In this document: in pieces, positions 37,591-49,998 of the stretch
How the letters are laid out: every line of letters begins with the position of its first letter
Numbering within the stretch: the first letter of the stretch is position 1
DNA from: Dasypus novemcinctus
Taxonomy: Eukaryota > Chordata > Mammalia > Cingulata > Dasypodidae
DNA length: 64,000 nucleotides
Assembly: GCF_030445035.2 (NCBI RefSeq)
Contig: NC_080677.1
Span: 106,203,513-106,267,512, forward strand
Direction: 5' to 3'
Program-made: the position numbers and the translations under genes
The notes under the pieces: generated by a model
The model's input: the letters and a program-made list of their open reading frames with translations, nothing else
Database searches by the model: none
What the model was told of the DNA's origin: nothing

Positions 37591-40500
37591 CTGTCATCTG
37601 GATTTTCTTCTTGCTTCCTTCTAGAAATTTTATAGTTTTGCATTTTACATTTAGTTCTACAATCGATTTAAAATTAATTTTTGTAAAATATAGAAGATCT
37701 GCACCTAGTTTAATTTTGATTTTTGCATATGATGCCCAATTGTTCCAGAACCATTTTTTTAAAGACTATGCTTTCTCCATTGAGATATCTTTGCTCTTTT
37801 GTCAAAACCAGTTGATTATATTTGTATGGGTCTATTTCTGGGCTCTTTAATCTGTTCCATTGATCTGTGTATGCAATCCTTCACCAATATCATACTGTCT
37901 TGATTACTGCAGTTTTATGGTAAGTCATAAAATCAGTTGGTGTGAGCCCTCTAACTTTGTTTTTCTTCAGTATTTTGTTGGCCGTTCTACGTGTTTTGTC
38001 TTTCCATATAAACTATAGATATTTACAAAATAGCTTGCTGAAATTTGGGTTGGGGTTGCATTGAATCTGTAGATCAATTTGAGAAGAATTGACATCTTAA
38101 TAATATTGATTGTTCCAAACCATTTACATGGGCTATTTCTCTATTTATTTAGACCTTCTATGATTTCTTTCATCAGAATTTTTCCTCATATAGATCCTGT
38201 GCATGTTTTGTTAGATTTATTCATAAGTATTTCATTTCTTAGTGCAATTGCAAATTCCAGATTCCAACTGGTCATTGCTTGTATAAAGGAAAGCAAGTGA
38301 CTTTTTTTTTAACTTTATTTTGTACATTTAATAATTGAAAATATGAACAATTAAAAAATGAAAAGAAAACACAGTTGAATAAAAATATACATTTCTCAAT
38401 TAAATGTACTGAATAACTATAAAAAAATCTTTAAATCATACAATATGTTACACAATATATTTGGTTCATTGTAACACAATCATAAGGTAATTGTCCTTTT
38501 GTGCCTGGCTTGCTTCACTCAACATAATGTCCTCTAGTTCATCCACATAGTCATATGCTTTATGACTTCATTTCTTCCTACAGCTGTATAATATTCCATT
38601 GTGTGAATAGATCAGAGTTTGTTTATCCATTCATCTGTTGATGGATACCTGGATTGTTTCCAACTTTTGGCAATCATGAATAATGTTGCTATGAACATCG
38701 GTGTGCAGATGTCTGCTGTGTCACTGCTCTCAATTTTTCTGGTATATAACCAGTAGTGGTATTGCAGGTCATGTGACAAGTCTATATTCAACTTCTTTAG
38801 GAACTGCCAAACAGTTCTCCACAGTGGCTGTACCATTCTGCATTCCCACCAACAGTGAATAAGTGTCCCTATCTCTCCACATCCTCTCCAAAACACTTGT
38901 TGTTCTCTGTCTTTTTAATAGTGGCCATTCTGATAGATGTGAAATGATATTTCATTGTAATTTTGATTTGCATTTCCCTAATCATTAGTGATGTCGAGCA
39001 TTTCTTTATGTGTTTTTTTGCCATTTGTATTTCTTCTTTGGACAAATGTCTATTCACATCTTTGGCCCATTTTTTAATTGGATCATTTGTCTTTTTATTA
39101 TTGAGTTGTAACATCTCTTTATATATCCTGGATATTAAACCCTTACCAGATATGTGATTTCTAAGTATTTTCTCCCATTGAGTTGGCTGCCTTTTCAACC
39201 TTTTGACAAAGTCCTGTGAGGTGCAAAGGTGTTTAATTTTGAGAAGGTCCCATTTATCTATTTTTTCTTTTGTTTCACATGCTTTAGGTGTAAGGTTTAA
39301 GAAACCACCACCTACTACAAGGTCTTGAAGATGTTTCTCTACATTTTCTTCTAGTAGTTTTATGGTCCTGGCTTTTATATTTAGGTCTTTGATCCATTTT
39401 GATTTGATTCTTGTATAGAGAATGAGATAGGGGTCCTCTTTCATTCTTTTAGTTATGGATATCCAGTTGTCCCAGCCCCATTTGTTGAAGAGATGGTTTT
39501 GTCCCATCAACATTAACTTGGTAGGTTTGTCAAAAACCAGTTGACTATATAGGGTGAGGGTTTATTTCTGGGTTCTCAATTCTATTCTACTGATCGATGT
39601 ATCTATCTTTATGCCAGTACCATGCTGTAGCTTTGTAACATGTTTCAAGGTCAGGCAGCGAAATTCCTCCCATGTCACTCTTCTCTTTTAGAACGCTTTT
39701 GGCTATTCAGGTGCACTTTCCCTTCCAAATGAATTTGGTAATAACCTTTTATAATTCTGTAAAGTAAGCTGTTGGGATTTTGATTGGTATTGCATTGAAT
39801 CTATAAATCAGTTTGGGTAAGATTGACATCTTCATGATATTTATTCTCCCAATCCATGAACACAGAATGTCTTTCCATTTGTTCAGGTCTTTTAAAATTT
39901 CTTTTGGCATTGTTTTGTGGTTTTCTGCATATAGGTCTTGTAGTTTTTTGGTTAAATTAATTCCTAGATATTTGAATCTTTTTGTTGCTATTGAAAATAG
40001 AATTTTTCAAATTTCTTCATCAGATCATTCAGTACCAGTATGCAAAAACATTACTGATTTTTGCATGTTGATCTTGTATCCTGCCACTTTGCTGAACTCA
40101 TTTATTAGCCCAAGTAGCTTTGTCGTGGATACTTAAGGATTTTCTGAGTACAGGATCATGTCATCTTCAAAGAGTGAGAGTTTTACTTTCTCTTTTCCTA
40201 TTTGGATGCCTTTAATTTTTTTTTCTTGTCCAATTGCCCTAGCTAGAAACAATATTGAAAAACAATGGTAAGAGTGGGCATCCTTGTCTCGTTCCTGATC
40301 TTAGAGGGAAAGCTTTCAAATTTCCCCATTGAGTATGATGTTGGCTGTAGGTTTTTCATATATGCCTTTATCACATTGAGGAATTTTCCTTTAGTTTCCA
40401 TCTTTTGAAGTGTTTTTATCCAAAAAGGATGCTGGATTTTGTCAAATGCCTTTTCTCCATCGATTGATATTATCATGTATTTTTTTTCCTTCAATTTGTT

Positions 40501-40680
40501 AATGTGGTATATTACGTTGATTGATTTTCTTATGTTGAACCAGTCTTGCATACCAGGAATAAATCCCACTTGGTTGTGGTGTATAAGTCTTTTGAAATGC
40601 TGCTGGGTTTGATTGGCAAGTATTTTGTTGAGAATTTTTGCATCTATCTTCATTAAAGAGATTTATCTGTAATTTTCTTT

Positions 40681-41000
40681 GTTTCTCTTTTTAATTTTTT
40701 TCCTTTTTTTAGTTGTCTTTTTCTTTAAAGATACATAGATCACAAAAAATGTTACATTAAAAAATATAAGAGGTTCCCATATGCCCCACACCCCACTCCC
40801 CCCACTCCTTCCACATCAACAACCTCTTTTATCATTGTGGCACATTCATTGCATTTGGTGAATATACTTTTGAGCACTGCCACACTGCATGGATTATAGT
40901 TTACATTGTAGTTCACACTCTCCCCCAGTACATTCAGTTGGTTATGGCAGGATGTATATTGTCCAGCATCTGTCCCTGCAATATCATTTAGGACAACTCC
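40681..41000 (-). mobile_element. 320-bp L1-like 3'-end fragment inside the younger L1
   Basis: It is flanked by an exact 10-bp duplication AATTTTCTTT at 40671-40680 and 41001-41010. It begins T-rich and contains cattaaaaaatataagaggt and ttcacactctcccccagtac, the same family as 35.95-36.4 kb. The 5' truncation is typical of target-primed reverse transcription. Confidence 0.85.
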
Positions 41001-43315
41001 AATTTTCTTTCCTTGTGGTATATTTATTTGGCTTTGGTATTAAAGTGATGTTGTCTTCCTAAAATGTGTCGGGTAATTTTCACTCCTCTTCAATTTTTTG
41101 GAAGAGTTTAAACAGGATTGGTGTTACTTCTTTTCAAAATGTTTGGTAGAATTCACTGGTGAAGCCATCTGGTCCTGGACTTTTCTCTACTGGGAGATTA
41201 TTGATGATGGATTCAATCTCCTTAAATGCGATTGGTTTGTTAAGTTGTTGTATTTCTTGTAGCATCGGCATAGGTTGGTTGTGCATTTCTAGGAATTTGT
41301 CCATTTTATCCAGGTTTTCTAGTCTTGGTATACAGTTTCTCATCATATCTTATTATTGATCTTCTCAAAGAACTAGCTTTTGGTTTTGCTGATTTTCTCT
41401 ATTTTTTTGTTGTTGTTCTCAACTTCATTTATTTCTGCTATAATTTTTATTATTTCTTTCCTTCTGCTTGCTTTGTGATTTGTTTGCTGTTCTTTTTCTA
41501 GTTTCTCTAGTTCAGTTAAATCTTTGAATTTAGCTCTTCCTTCTTTTTTAATATAAATTTCCCTCTCAAGACTGCCTTCACTGTATCCTATAAGTTTTGA
41601 TAATGTTGTGTTCTCATTTTCATTTGTCTCACTATATTTACTGGTTTCACTTGCAATTCCTTCTTTGACACACTGATTATTTAGGAGTGTGTTTCTCAGT
41701 CTCCACACATTTGTGAATTTACTTTTTTCCTCTCTATTATTGATTTCCACTTTCATCCCATTATGATCTAAGAAGATGCTTTGTATAATTTCAATCTTTA
41801 TATTTATTGAGAGTTGCTTTGTGCCCTAACATGTGATCTATCCTGGAGAAAAATCCATGGCCACTTGAGAAGAATGTATAACTGCTGAGTTTTGATACAG
41901 TGTTATGTATATATCTGTTAGGTCTAACTCATTTATCATTTTGTTCAAGTTCTCTGTTTCCTTGTTGATCTTCTGTCTAGTTGTTCTACCCAATGATGTG
42001 AGTGGAGTGTTGGACAATTATTGTAGAGATATCTGATTTCTCCCTTCATTTTTTCCAGAGTTTGTCTCATGTATTTTGGGGCACCCTGGTTGGGTGCATA
42101 GATATTTATGACTATTATATCTTCCTGGTAGATTGTCCCTTTTATTAATATATAATGGCTTTCTGTATCTCTTATAACTTTTTTGCATGTAAAGTCTGTT
42201 TTGTCTTATATAGTATAGCTACCCTTGCTCTTTTCTGGCTACTATTCACGTGGAGTATCTTTTTCCAACCTTTCACTTTCAGCTGATTTGTAACCCTGGG
42301 TCTAAGGTGAGTTTCTTGTAAGCAGTATTGGATGGCTCATGGTTTTTTATCCATTCTGTCAGCCTGTATCTTTTGATTGGAGAGTTTAATCCATTCACAT
42401 TCAATGATATTACTATAAATGCACTATTTACTTCCTCCATTTTATTCTTTGGTTTTCATATGGCATATCTTATTTTTGTCTGTCTTTTTACTCTTTTGGT
42501 TATCCTCTCTGCTATTCTCTCTTCTATACTCTCCTCCAAACCTGTCTCTCCTGTCTTTTTCTTTCAGGTTCTAAAGCTTCCTTTAATATTTCCTGCAAAG
42601 GTGGATTTTTTTTTGGCAAACTTCCTTAGTTTCTGTTTGTGAATATTTTATACTCACCTTCATATTTGAAGGACAATTTTATTGGATAAAGAATTCTCGG
42701 CTGGCAATTTTTCTCTTTCAGTATCCTAATTATATCATACCCCTGTCTTCTTGCCTCCAAGGTTTCTGAAGAGAAATCTGTGCTAAGTTTCACTGGATGT
42801 CCCTTGTACATGATGGTTTGCTTCTCCCTTGCTGCTCTGAGAATTTTCTCTTTGACATTTGACATTCTGAGTAGTATGTATCTTAGAGTAGGTCTATTTG
42901 GATTTATTCTGATTGGTGTATGGTGTGCTTCTTGGACATGTAAGTTCATTTCTTTTGTGAGAGTTGGGAGATTTTCAGCTACAATTTCCTTAAATACTCT
43001 TTCTGCCCCTTTTCCTTTCTCTTCTCCTTTTGGAACTTCCATGACATGTATGTTGTTGCATTTTGTGTTGTTGTTCTACTCTCTGAGCCCCTGATCAATT
43101 TTTTTCCCATTCTTTTCTCTCTGTTCTTTCCTCTCCATTTTTAGCTGTTTTGTCTTCAGTATCACTTATTCTTTCTTCTATTATTTCTAGTCTGCTGTTA
43201 TATACCTCAAATGTGTTTTTGATCTCATCTGTTGTGTCTTTCATACCCATGAGCTCTGTTAATTTCTGTTCGGGATTTCAAATTCTTCTTTGTGCTTGCT
43301 CAATGTCTTTTATTT

Positions 43316-43716
43316 TTAAAGATTTATTTCTCTCCTCTTCCCCACCCCCCCAGTTGTCTGCTCTCTGTGTTGATTCACTGCGTGTTCTTCTGTGACCGCT
43401 TCTATCCTTATCAGCAGCACCAGGAATCTGTGTTTCTTTTTCTCGTGTCATCTTGTGTGTCAGCTCTCCATGTGTGCAGCGCCATTCTTGGGCAGGCTGC
43501 ACTTTCTTTTGCACTGGGTGGCTCTCCTTATGGGGCGCACTCCTTGTACGTGGGGCTCCCCTACGCGGGGGACACCCCTGCATGGCATGGCACTCCTTGC
43601 ATGCATCAGCACTGTGCATGGGCCAGCTCCACATGGGTCAAGGAGGCCCAGGGTTTGAACCACAGACCTCCCATGTGGTAGGTGGATGCCCTATCCATAG
43701 GGCCAAGTCCACTTCC
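43316..43716 (-). mobile_element. DAS SINE inside L1 ORF1 (first of a pair)
   Basis: This is a full-length reversed DAS element with head at the right (ggccctatggatagggcatc read in reverse) and a GC-rich body. It is preceded by CTCAATGTCTTT (43299-43310) and followed by CTCAATGTCTTCTT (43717-43730). Confidence 0.85.
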
Positions 43717-43730
43717 CTCAATGTCTTCTT

Positions 43731-44150
43731 TTTTTAAAAAAAGATTTATTTATTTATTTATTTCTCTCCCCTTCCTGCTCCCCCACCCCGGTTGTCTGTT
43801 CTCTGTGTCTATTTGCTGCGTCTTCTTTGTCCACTTCTGTTGTCAGCAGCAAGGGAATCTGTGTTTCTTTTCATTGCATCATCTTGTTGTGTCAGTTCTC
43901 CATGGTGCGGCACCATTCCTGGGCAGGCTGCACTTCCTTTTGCACTGGGTGACTCTCCTTATGGGGTGCACTCCTTATATGTGGGGCTCCGCTACGCAGG
44001 GGACACCCCTGCGTGGCATGGCACTCCTTGCATGCATCAGCACTGTGCATGGGCCAGCTCCACATGGGTCAAGGAGGCCTGGGGTTTGAACCTTGGACCT
44101 CCCATGTGGTAGACGGACGCCCTAACCACTGCGCCAAGTCCTCTGCCCCC
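43731..44150 (-). mobile_element. DAS SINE inside L1 ORF1 (second of a pair)
   Basis: This is a second full-length reversed DAS element with a TTTA-repeat tail at its left. It lies between CTCAATGTCTTCTT at 43717-43730 and the same string at 44151-44164. The two SINEs share the middle copy of the target duplication. Confidence 0.85.
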
Positions 44151-46255
44151 CTCAATGTCTTCTTGATGTCATTTATTTCTTTGACTATATTGCCTTTTCT
44201 TTTCTTTCTTTTTTTTTTTTTTTCTTTTCATTGCCTTTTAACTCTTTAATTTGATTTTGGAAATTTGTGTGCATCTCGCTGATTAGTCTCCTCAAATTCT
44301 GCAAGTCTTCTGGGGCTTCGATATATTCTTTTCCTTGGGCCATGTCTCCTATTTTCTTAGTATGCCTCATAAATTTTTGCTGAAATCTAGGCCTCTGATT
44401 AGGATGTAGTTTATTCAGATGCTCAATTTCTTTCTCTTCTGTAGGGACTTAGTGGCAGGAGGCTATGTGTTACCACTGCTCTTTGATTCCTAGCTTGACC
44501 TGGATTGCTAGGATTGTCCTACTGGTTGCTCAAACCTGGGCACTGGAAGTAGTCATTGGTTGTAGAGTCACTTCCTAGGGCTTGGGGAGGGAGGTTATTG
44601 AGGCCAGAAAAAGCCCCTCCTAATTATATTTAATTTTCTCACATGCACTTCCTTGGTCTGCTGGCAGATAGAACTCCTTGGCAGCTCTCAATTCAATGCC
44701 TGATCAGAGTATATTTGTTGCAACACAGACCAGATCCAAGTGATAGAGTTTCCCATATAGTGGCTTTGAGCCCTTTAATTCAAACTTTCTCTGCGATAGT
44801 TCTCTAACCTTCTCTGGAAGCCCCCTCCCTTTTCTGGGGTTGGAAATATTTCCACTCCCTCTGAGTCCTCAACAATCAAGTCCCTTTTAGTAGAGAGAAG
44901 GATATGGGGAGGATTTTATATCTTTAGCCCCTTAATAGCTCCAAGGCAAACAATGACACAGCCCCCCACCTGGCCTGGAGGTCTCCTGGGACACAGCAGA
45001 CCAAATTTGTGAGTCAAAAGCTGGGTCAGGCTTAGGCTGTGTCCCTCTCTCTCCCCTTTCCTGGGGCTAGAAGAGAGGGAGGTTGTAAGGGCGGGATTTC
45101 TCCAGTCCTTCCCAGGCTCCCAGGACAAACCAGTGTGTGGTCCCACCTGGCCTGGAAGGGCTTATGGGACAGAGCAATACAAATTTGTGGTAAGAAGCTG
45201 AGTCAGCATTAGGCTGTGTCCCTCTCTCTCCCCTTTCCTGGGGTAGTAGACCCCTGGAGCCCCCTTTGTCTGTAGTCATAGGCTCAGAGGCCAGAGAATT
45301 CTGAAGTGTCTTTAGCATGGGGGATGGTGCTGGCAGCAGCAGTCACTGGTTTCAACTCACAGTTCTCTCATCCTGATTTCCTTCCTTTGTCCCTCTCTCC
45401 TCTGGGCAGAGTCCAGACTTTGCCTGCTGTCCTGAACACTAGAAGATCTTTTTTCCAGGCTGTTTCAGCCTGTCTTCTAGTTATTTTTCTGGAGGAGAAG
45501 AGTCCCATGTCTTTCTAGTCCACCATCTTCCCGGAAGTCAGCCATTGACTTTTGTATATTAACCATGTATACTTCAACCTTGCTATTCTTTCTTATTAGG
45601 TTTTGTTTTGTTTTGTTTTGTTAATTAATTCTTAAATATTTTGTACACAATCATGTCTTCTGTGAGTAAAGACAGTTTTATTTCTTCCTTCCCAATCTGT
45701 ATACCTTTTATTTCCTTTTCTTGTCTTATTATACTAGCTAAGACTTACATTACAATGTTGAATAGGAGTGGTGAGAAAGGACATCCTTACCTTGTTCTAG
45801 GTCTTAGGCAAGAAGGAATTCAGATTCTCACCATGAAGTATGATGTTGGCTGTAGGGTTTTGTAGATGTTTTTTAGCAAGCTAAGGAAGTTCTCCTCTAT
45901 TCCTAGTTTTAACTGAGCATTTTTATTGTGAATGGGTATTGGGTTTTGTTAAATGCTTTTTCTGTATCAATTGATATGATAATAAGATTTTTCTTTTTCA
46001 GCCTGTTGATGTGGTGGATTACACTGATTGATTTTTGAATGTAGAAAAATCCTTGTATAACTAATAAATCCCACTCAGTTTTCATATATAATTCTTTGTA
46101 TACATTGTTCAATTCAATTTGCTAATATTTTGTTGAGGATTTTTGTATCTAATTTCATGAGAGATTGGCCCATAGTTTTCCTTCCTTGTAATGTATTAGG
46201 GTAACATTGGCATCATAGAATGAGTTAGTAAGTGTTCCCTCAAATGGCCATTTTT

Positions 46256-46590
46256 TAAAAAGATTTATTTATTTATTTCCCCTTCCCCCCAATTGCTTGA
46301 GCTGGCTCTCTGCTCTCTGTGTCTGTTCATTGTGAAACTGCCTTCTTTTTTTTTTTTTAAAGAGGCACCAGGAACCAAACCTGGGACATCCCTTGTGGGA
46401 GAGAGGTGTCCAATGGCTTGAGCCACCTCTGCTCCCACTTGTTATGTCTCTCATTGTGTCTCTTCCTTGCATCACTTCATTGCATCAACTCACTGTCTTG
46501 CTAGTCTTCTTTAGAAGGCACTGGAAACCAAAGCTGGGACCTCCCATCTAGTAGGCAGGGGCACAACTGCTTGAGACACATCTGTTTCCA
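46256..46590 (-). mobile_element. Two short DAS-type SINEs in tandem
   Basis: The reversed heads (gagccacctctgctccc near 46420-46436 and gagacacatctgtttcc near 46573-46589) each follow a reversed B-box region (accaaacctgggacatccc, accaaagctgggacctccc). They close off the old L1 at its right side. Confidence 0.7.
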
Positions 46591-46699
46591 GGCAGACACT
46601 TTTGAAGGTGAGGGCAAGTTTTCTCTTGCGGATGTGACTCAGGCTGAGAAACACACAAAGTTCATCTCCTGTATATCATCCAGGACAGTATAACAGTGA

Positions 46700-46800
46700 C
46701 TAATAGTGAGACTTTATGCTTCAATTTTCCACATCTATAAAATGGGGATGACAATGATGGTATCTACCTTATAGGATTGTTTTAAGTATTATTTAAGTTT
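46700..46800 (+). repeat. MIR remnant
   Basis: The 3' half of MIR is visible as ccacatctataaaatgggga, then gtatctaccttataggattg. It is short and old. Confidence 0.7.
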
Positions 46801-47061
46801 ATATATGTATACATCTTTCTTCTCCCATCATGTTGAAACCTATGAAAACATGTTTTAGAGACTTGCCCTCCAAAAATTTAAACTTTCTTTTTCTTATTTG
46901 TGTTATTTAAGATTCCCTTTTTCCTAATTTATAGCTATGGTACTAAGGAAATCCCACATTTTAGGGAAATCTACCTTTTATTTCCAAAGTGACTTGAGTG
47001 AAGGAGATTCCTTATCACAGGTGATGGACTGGGACTAAGTGAAAGGCAGGCAAGCCAGTGA

Positions 47062-47472
47062 TGGGAAGTGGATGTGGCGCAACTGATAGAGCATCTACCT
47101 ACCATATGGAGGGTCCAGGGTTCAATACCCAGGGCCTCCTGACCCATGTGGTAAACTGGCCCATGCACAGTGCTGCCATGCACAAGGAGTGCCATGCCAT
47201 GCAGGGGCACCCCCACATAGGGGAGCCCCATGCGCAAGGAGTGCGCCCCACAAGGAGAGCCACCCCATGTGAAAAAAAGCGCAGCCCACCCAGGAGCGGC
47301 ACCACACACATGGAGAGTTGACCCAACAAGATGATGCAAGAAAAAAGAGATGCAGTTTCCTGGTGCTGCCTGACAATGCAAGCAGACACAGAAGAACACA
47401 CAATGAATGGACACAGAGGGCAGACAATGGGGGGAAAGGGGAGAGAAAGAAATAAATCTTAAAAAAAAAAAA
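47062..47472 (+). mobile_element. Full-length DAS SINE
   Basis: The head gggaagtggatgtggcgcaa with the box-B-like gtccagggttcaatacccag is followed by the GC-rich body and an aataaatctt-A tail. Confidence 0.85.
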
Positions 47473-48695
47473 TTCATGGAGTAGGAGAAAAAAGGGGAAA
47501 GTCTGAAGGAGGAAAAAGAAGGATATGGGAGGAGCACTAAAAAAAAAAAAAAAGACATGGATACTCCATTCTCTCAACTGCCTGCTGCAGCATCTATCCT
47601 ACCCTAGGAAAGACAGAGTGGGAGGACACAGTTGAAAAGCCTAGAAAAACCGTGAGTTAAGCCAAACTCTGTCACTTATTTGCTGTGGAACTTCAGTTTT
47701 CTAATGAATAAACTAATGTTAGTTAGCTGTTTTCTTTTTGTCTTAGGAACTGATTCCATTGTTTTATGAGCACCTTTCCCATGGTAATCCCTAAGCACTG
47801 AGACCTAAAGAGAAATAGACAGGTCCCTCCCAAGCTGCATCCCAAGAGAGGAGCATCTTCTCTTCTGTCCTGACTGGGCCCTTCTTCCTGTCAGGGATCC
47901 CAGAGCAAGCGCCCTGCAAAGCAATAATTTGGCTACCTCCCACCAACATGTTATTTCTCCTTTCACCTTCACTGCAACCTCTTCTGGGATCATTTCACAG
48001 AGCCAACACCACTTTGAATGGGCCATCATGTTCTCATTGGTGTTAATGAAACCTGAGTCTTATTTTAGGCTCATTCCCTCTCCATGAAAGTTCTAGGCTG
48101 CAGTGTAAGGTAGAGATAGATTAAGCGCTGTACAGAGGTCCATTGACAAACACAGTCATCAAGTTAGCTGGCTGCCTCCTAAAACACCTGACCAAAGGAC
48201 CAGATGCACTAGCCAAAGCACTGGGCCAAAGCACTGGGCATGTCCTGGCAGCAAGGCCTCTGCTGGGCAGGCAGGGGGCAGCATTTGGCCGCTGAGGACC
48301 TGGCAGGAAGGAACCTTTAAAAAAAAGCAATGGACCTGGGCTGGGACAGATACAGACTATTAAAGCAAACCCCCTCCTTAAAAACCTTTCCTAGGACTTC
48401 CAAATCTTTTCAAATATTGTCATTCCTGTCTTAACCCAAGAAAGAGTTTAGAGGCAATTAGAGGCAACTCCCTCTAATTTCAGATTTGTAGGAACAGAAT
48501 TTCATTTTATTTTCTTTTTGCAGGAAAAAAGACAAACAAATTGGATAAAGGAGAAAAATAACTGAGGTCTTGATAAAAGTTTCTCTGGGAGGAACCAGAG
48601 AATTGCCACAATGGCTTACAACAGTGACTCATCCAGCCAATCATTTTGTTTCTAAGAGTGGGGAAGAAAAAGATCATTGATGAGAAAAATAAAAG
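47473..48695. other. Non-repetitive spacer
   Basis: Apart from A-rich runs I recognise no repeat or exon in this 1.2 kb. The short open frames show no conserved features. Confidence 0.4.
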
Positions 48696-48699
48696 ATGG

Positions 48700-48920
48700 G
48701 TGGGGAGTGAATGTGGCCCAAGTGGTTGAGCACCTGCTTCCCACATGGGAGGTCCCAGTTCTATTCCGGTGCCTGCAAAAAAACCAACCAAACAAAAGCA
48801 ACAACAACAAGCAAAACAAATGAAAAACCAACTCAGGGAAGCTGATGTGCAGTGGTTGAGTGCTGGTTTCCCACATATGAGGACCAGGGTTCAATCCCCC
48901 GCTCCTGGTACCTAAAAAAA
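48700..48920 (+). mobile_element. Two short DAS-type SINEs
   Basis: The first has the head ggggagtgaatgtggcccaa and B-box part gggaggtcccagttctattc. The second has ggttgagtgctggtttcccac and accagggttcaatcccc. Both end in A/C-rich tails. Confidence 0.7.
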
Positions 48921-49119
48921 AAAAGTGGGTGGGTAAGAGTTCTTTTGAGATAAGGAAAAAAAATGGGCATTTTCAGTGAATGTGATTAAATAGAGGAGGT
49001 CTTTAACACTGGCACCAGTACTTAGGAATAATTGTGTAGGGTGGACTGGTTCTCTAAGAGGCTTCCAAAATAATGCCCCATTGACAAATTCACTAACAGA
49101 AGTGCTAAGTGCTTAGACT

Positions 49120-49315
49120 TAGAAGTCAGACAGACCTGTGTTGTAATCCTGTCCTCCTTAGCCTCAATTTTATTGTCTTTTGATTTTATAATAGAAACAG
49201 CAATATCTACCTACCCCTGAAGTTATTGCAGCAATTTCATGAGATTTTATATATGTAAAAAACATCTGGTCCTGTACCTGCCCCATGGTAGATAATGAAT
49301 AAATAGTAGCTACTT
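49120..49315 (+). repeat. MIR remnant
   Basis: The text agacctgtgttgtaatcctg, cctcctta/gcctcaattttat and tcctgtacctgccccatggt follows the MIR layout to its tail gataatgaataaatagtagc. Confidence 0.7.
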
Positions 49316-49319
49316 TTTA

Positions 49320-49490
49320 ATATATTTTTAATTTGTTTTTAAAAGATAATTAGATTGCATAAAAAAATATAAGGGATTCCCCTATACCCCACTCTCCACA
49401 CCTTCCACTTTTCCCTATATTAACAACTCTTTCATTGAAATTGATGAGCACATTTTGGAGCATTGCCACTAAGGTTGGGTTATATTTTAA
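49320..49490 (-). mobile_element. L1-like 3'-end fragment
   Basis: It begins T/A-rich, then has aaaaaaatataagggattcc and ttggagcattgccactaagg. It is a 5'-truncated and diverged copy of the 3'-end family seen at 23.7 and 40.7 kb. Confidence 0.6.
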
Positions 49491-49635
49491 ATGGTAGCTA
49501 TTTTAATTTTAATTTACTTGAGCACCAGTAGGGAGCAACAAGAAGTCTCTTAGCTTTAAAATATTACAGATACATGGACTATACAGGTACAATGAAATGG
49601 TACACAACAAAACAAGGTTAAACAAAAAAAAATTC

Positions 49636-49998
49636 AGGGAAACGGACTTTGGCCCAGTGGTTAGGGCGTCCGTCTACCATATGGGAGGTCCGCGGTTCAA
49701 ACCCCGGGCCTCCTTGACCCATGTGGAGCTGGCCATGCGCAGTGCTGCTGCGCGCAAGGAGTGCCGTGCCACGCAAGGGTGTCCCCCGCGTGAGGGAGCC
49801 CCACGCGCAAGGAGTGCGCCCGTGAGGAAAGCCGCCCAGCGTGAAAAGAAAGAGCAGCCTGCCCAGGAATGGCGCCGCCCACACTTCCCGTGCCGCTGAT
49901 GACAACAGAAGCGGACAAAGAAACAAGACGCAGCAAAGAGACACCAAGAACAGACAACGGGGGAGGGGGGGAATTAAATTAAAAAAAAAAAAAAAAAA
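49636..49998 (+). mobile_element. Full-length DAS SINE
   Basis: The head gggaaacggactttggccca with agtggttagggcgtccgtct (A box) and ggtccgcggttcaaaccccg (B box) is nearly identical to the copy at 50992. It is high-G+C and little diverged, hence young. Confidence 0.9.

Larger units (their letters stand above)
38299..45547 (-). mobile_element. Full-length younger L1, degenerate, with nested insertions
   Basis: The element starts (right) at the reversed tggctgacttccgggaagat and ends (left) with a poly-T run at about 38301. TGACTTTT occurs at both edges (about 38298 and 45547). Order on the minus strand: 5' UTR about 45540-44400 with a roughly 180-bp duplication, then ORF1. ORF1 has a coiled-coil part near 44370-44185 and a C-terminal part at 43042-42626 (KGHPVKLSTDFSSETLEARR). 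ORF2 follows: endonuclease about 42.6-41.8 kb, RT at 40653-40243 ([18 protein letters not shown]), and a C-terminal stretch at 39513-38869 of 214 codons. ORF2 is broken into several frames. Removing nested elements leaves about 6.1 kb, the usual L1 size. Confidence 0.85.
34830..46255 (-). mobile_element. Old antisense L1, split by later insertions
   Basis: Pieces at about 34830-35858, 36913-37006, 37591-38298 and 45548-46255 follow each other in consensus order. They run from the 3' UTR through the C-terminal ORF2 part into the reverse-transcriptase region. The last piece encodes, on the minus strand, [21 protein letters not shown] and [11 protein letters not shown]. Each gap is filled by a later element, listed separately. 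The old copy is heavily diverged and cannot be active. Confidence 0.75.

Noticed and set aside
43292-44112. Several overlapping 90-135 codon open frames
   Set aside because: They are translations of reversed DAS SINE bodies; the same peptides reappear at every SINE in the window.
49636-49730. tRNA gene suggested by A and B boxes
   Set aside because: The boxes belong to the tRNA-derived head of DAS SINEs; no cloverleaf closes and the body and tail follow.
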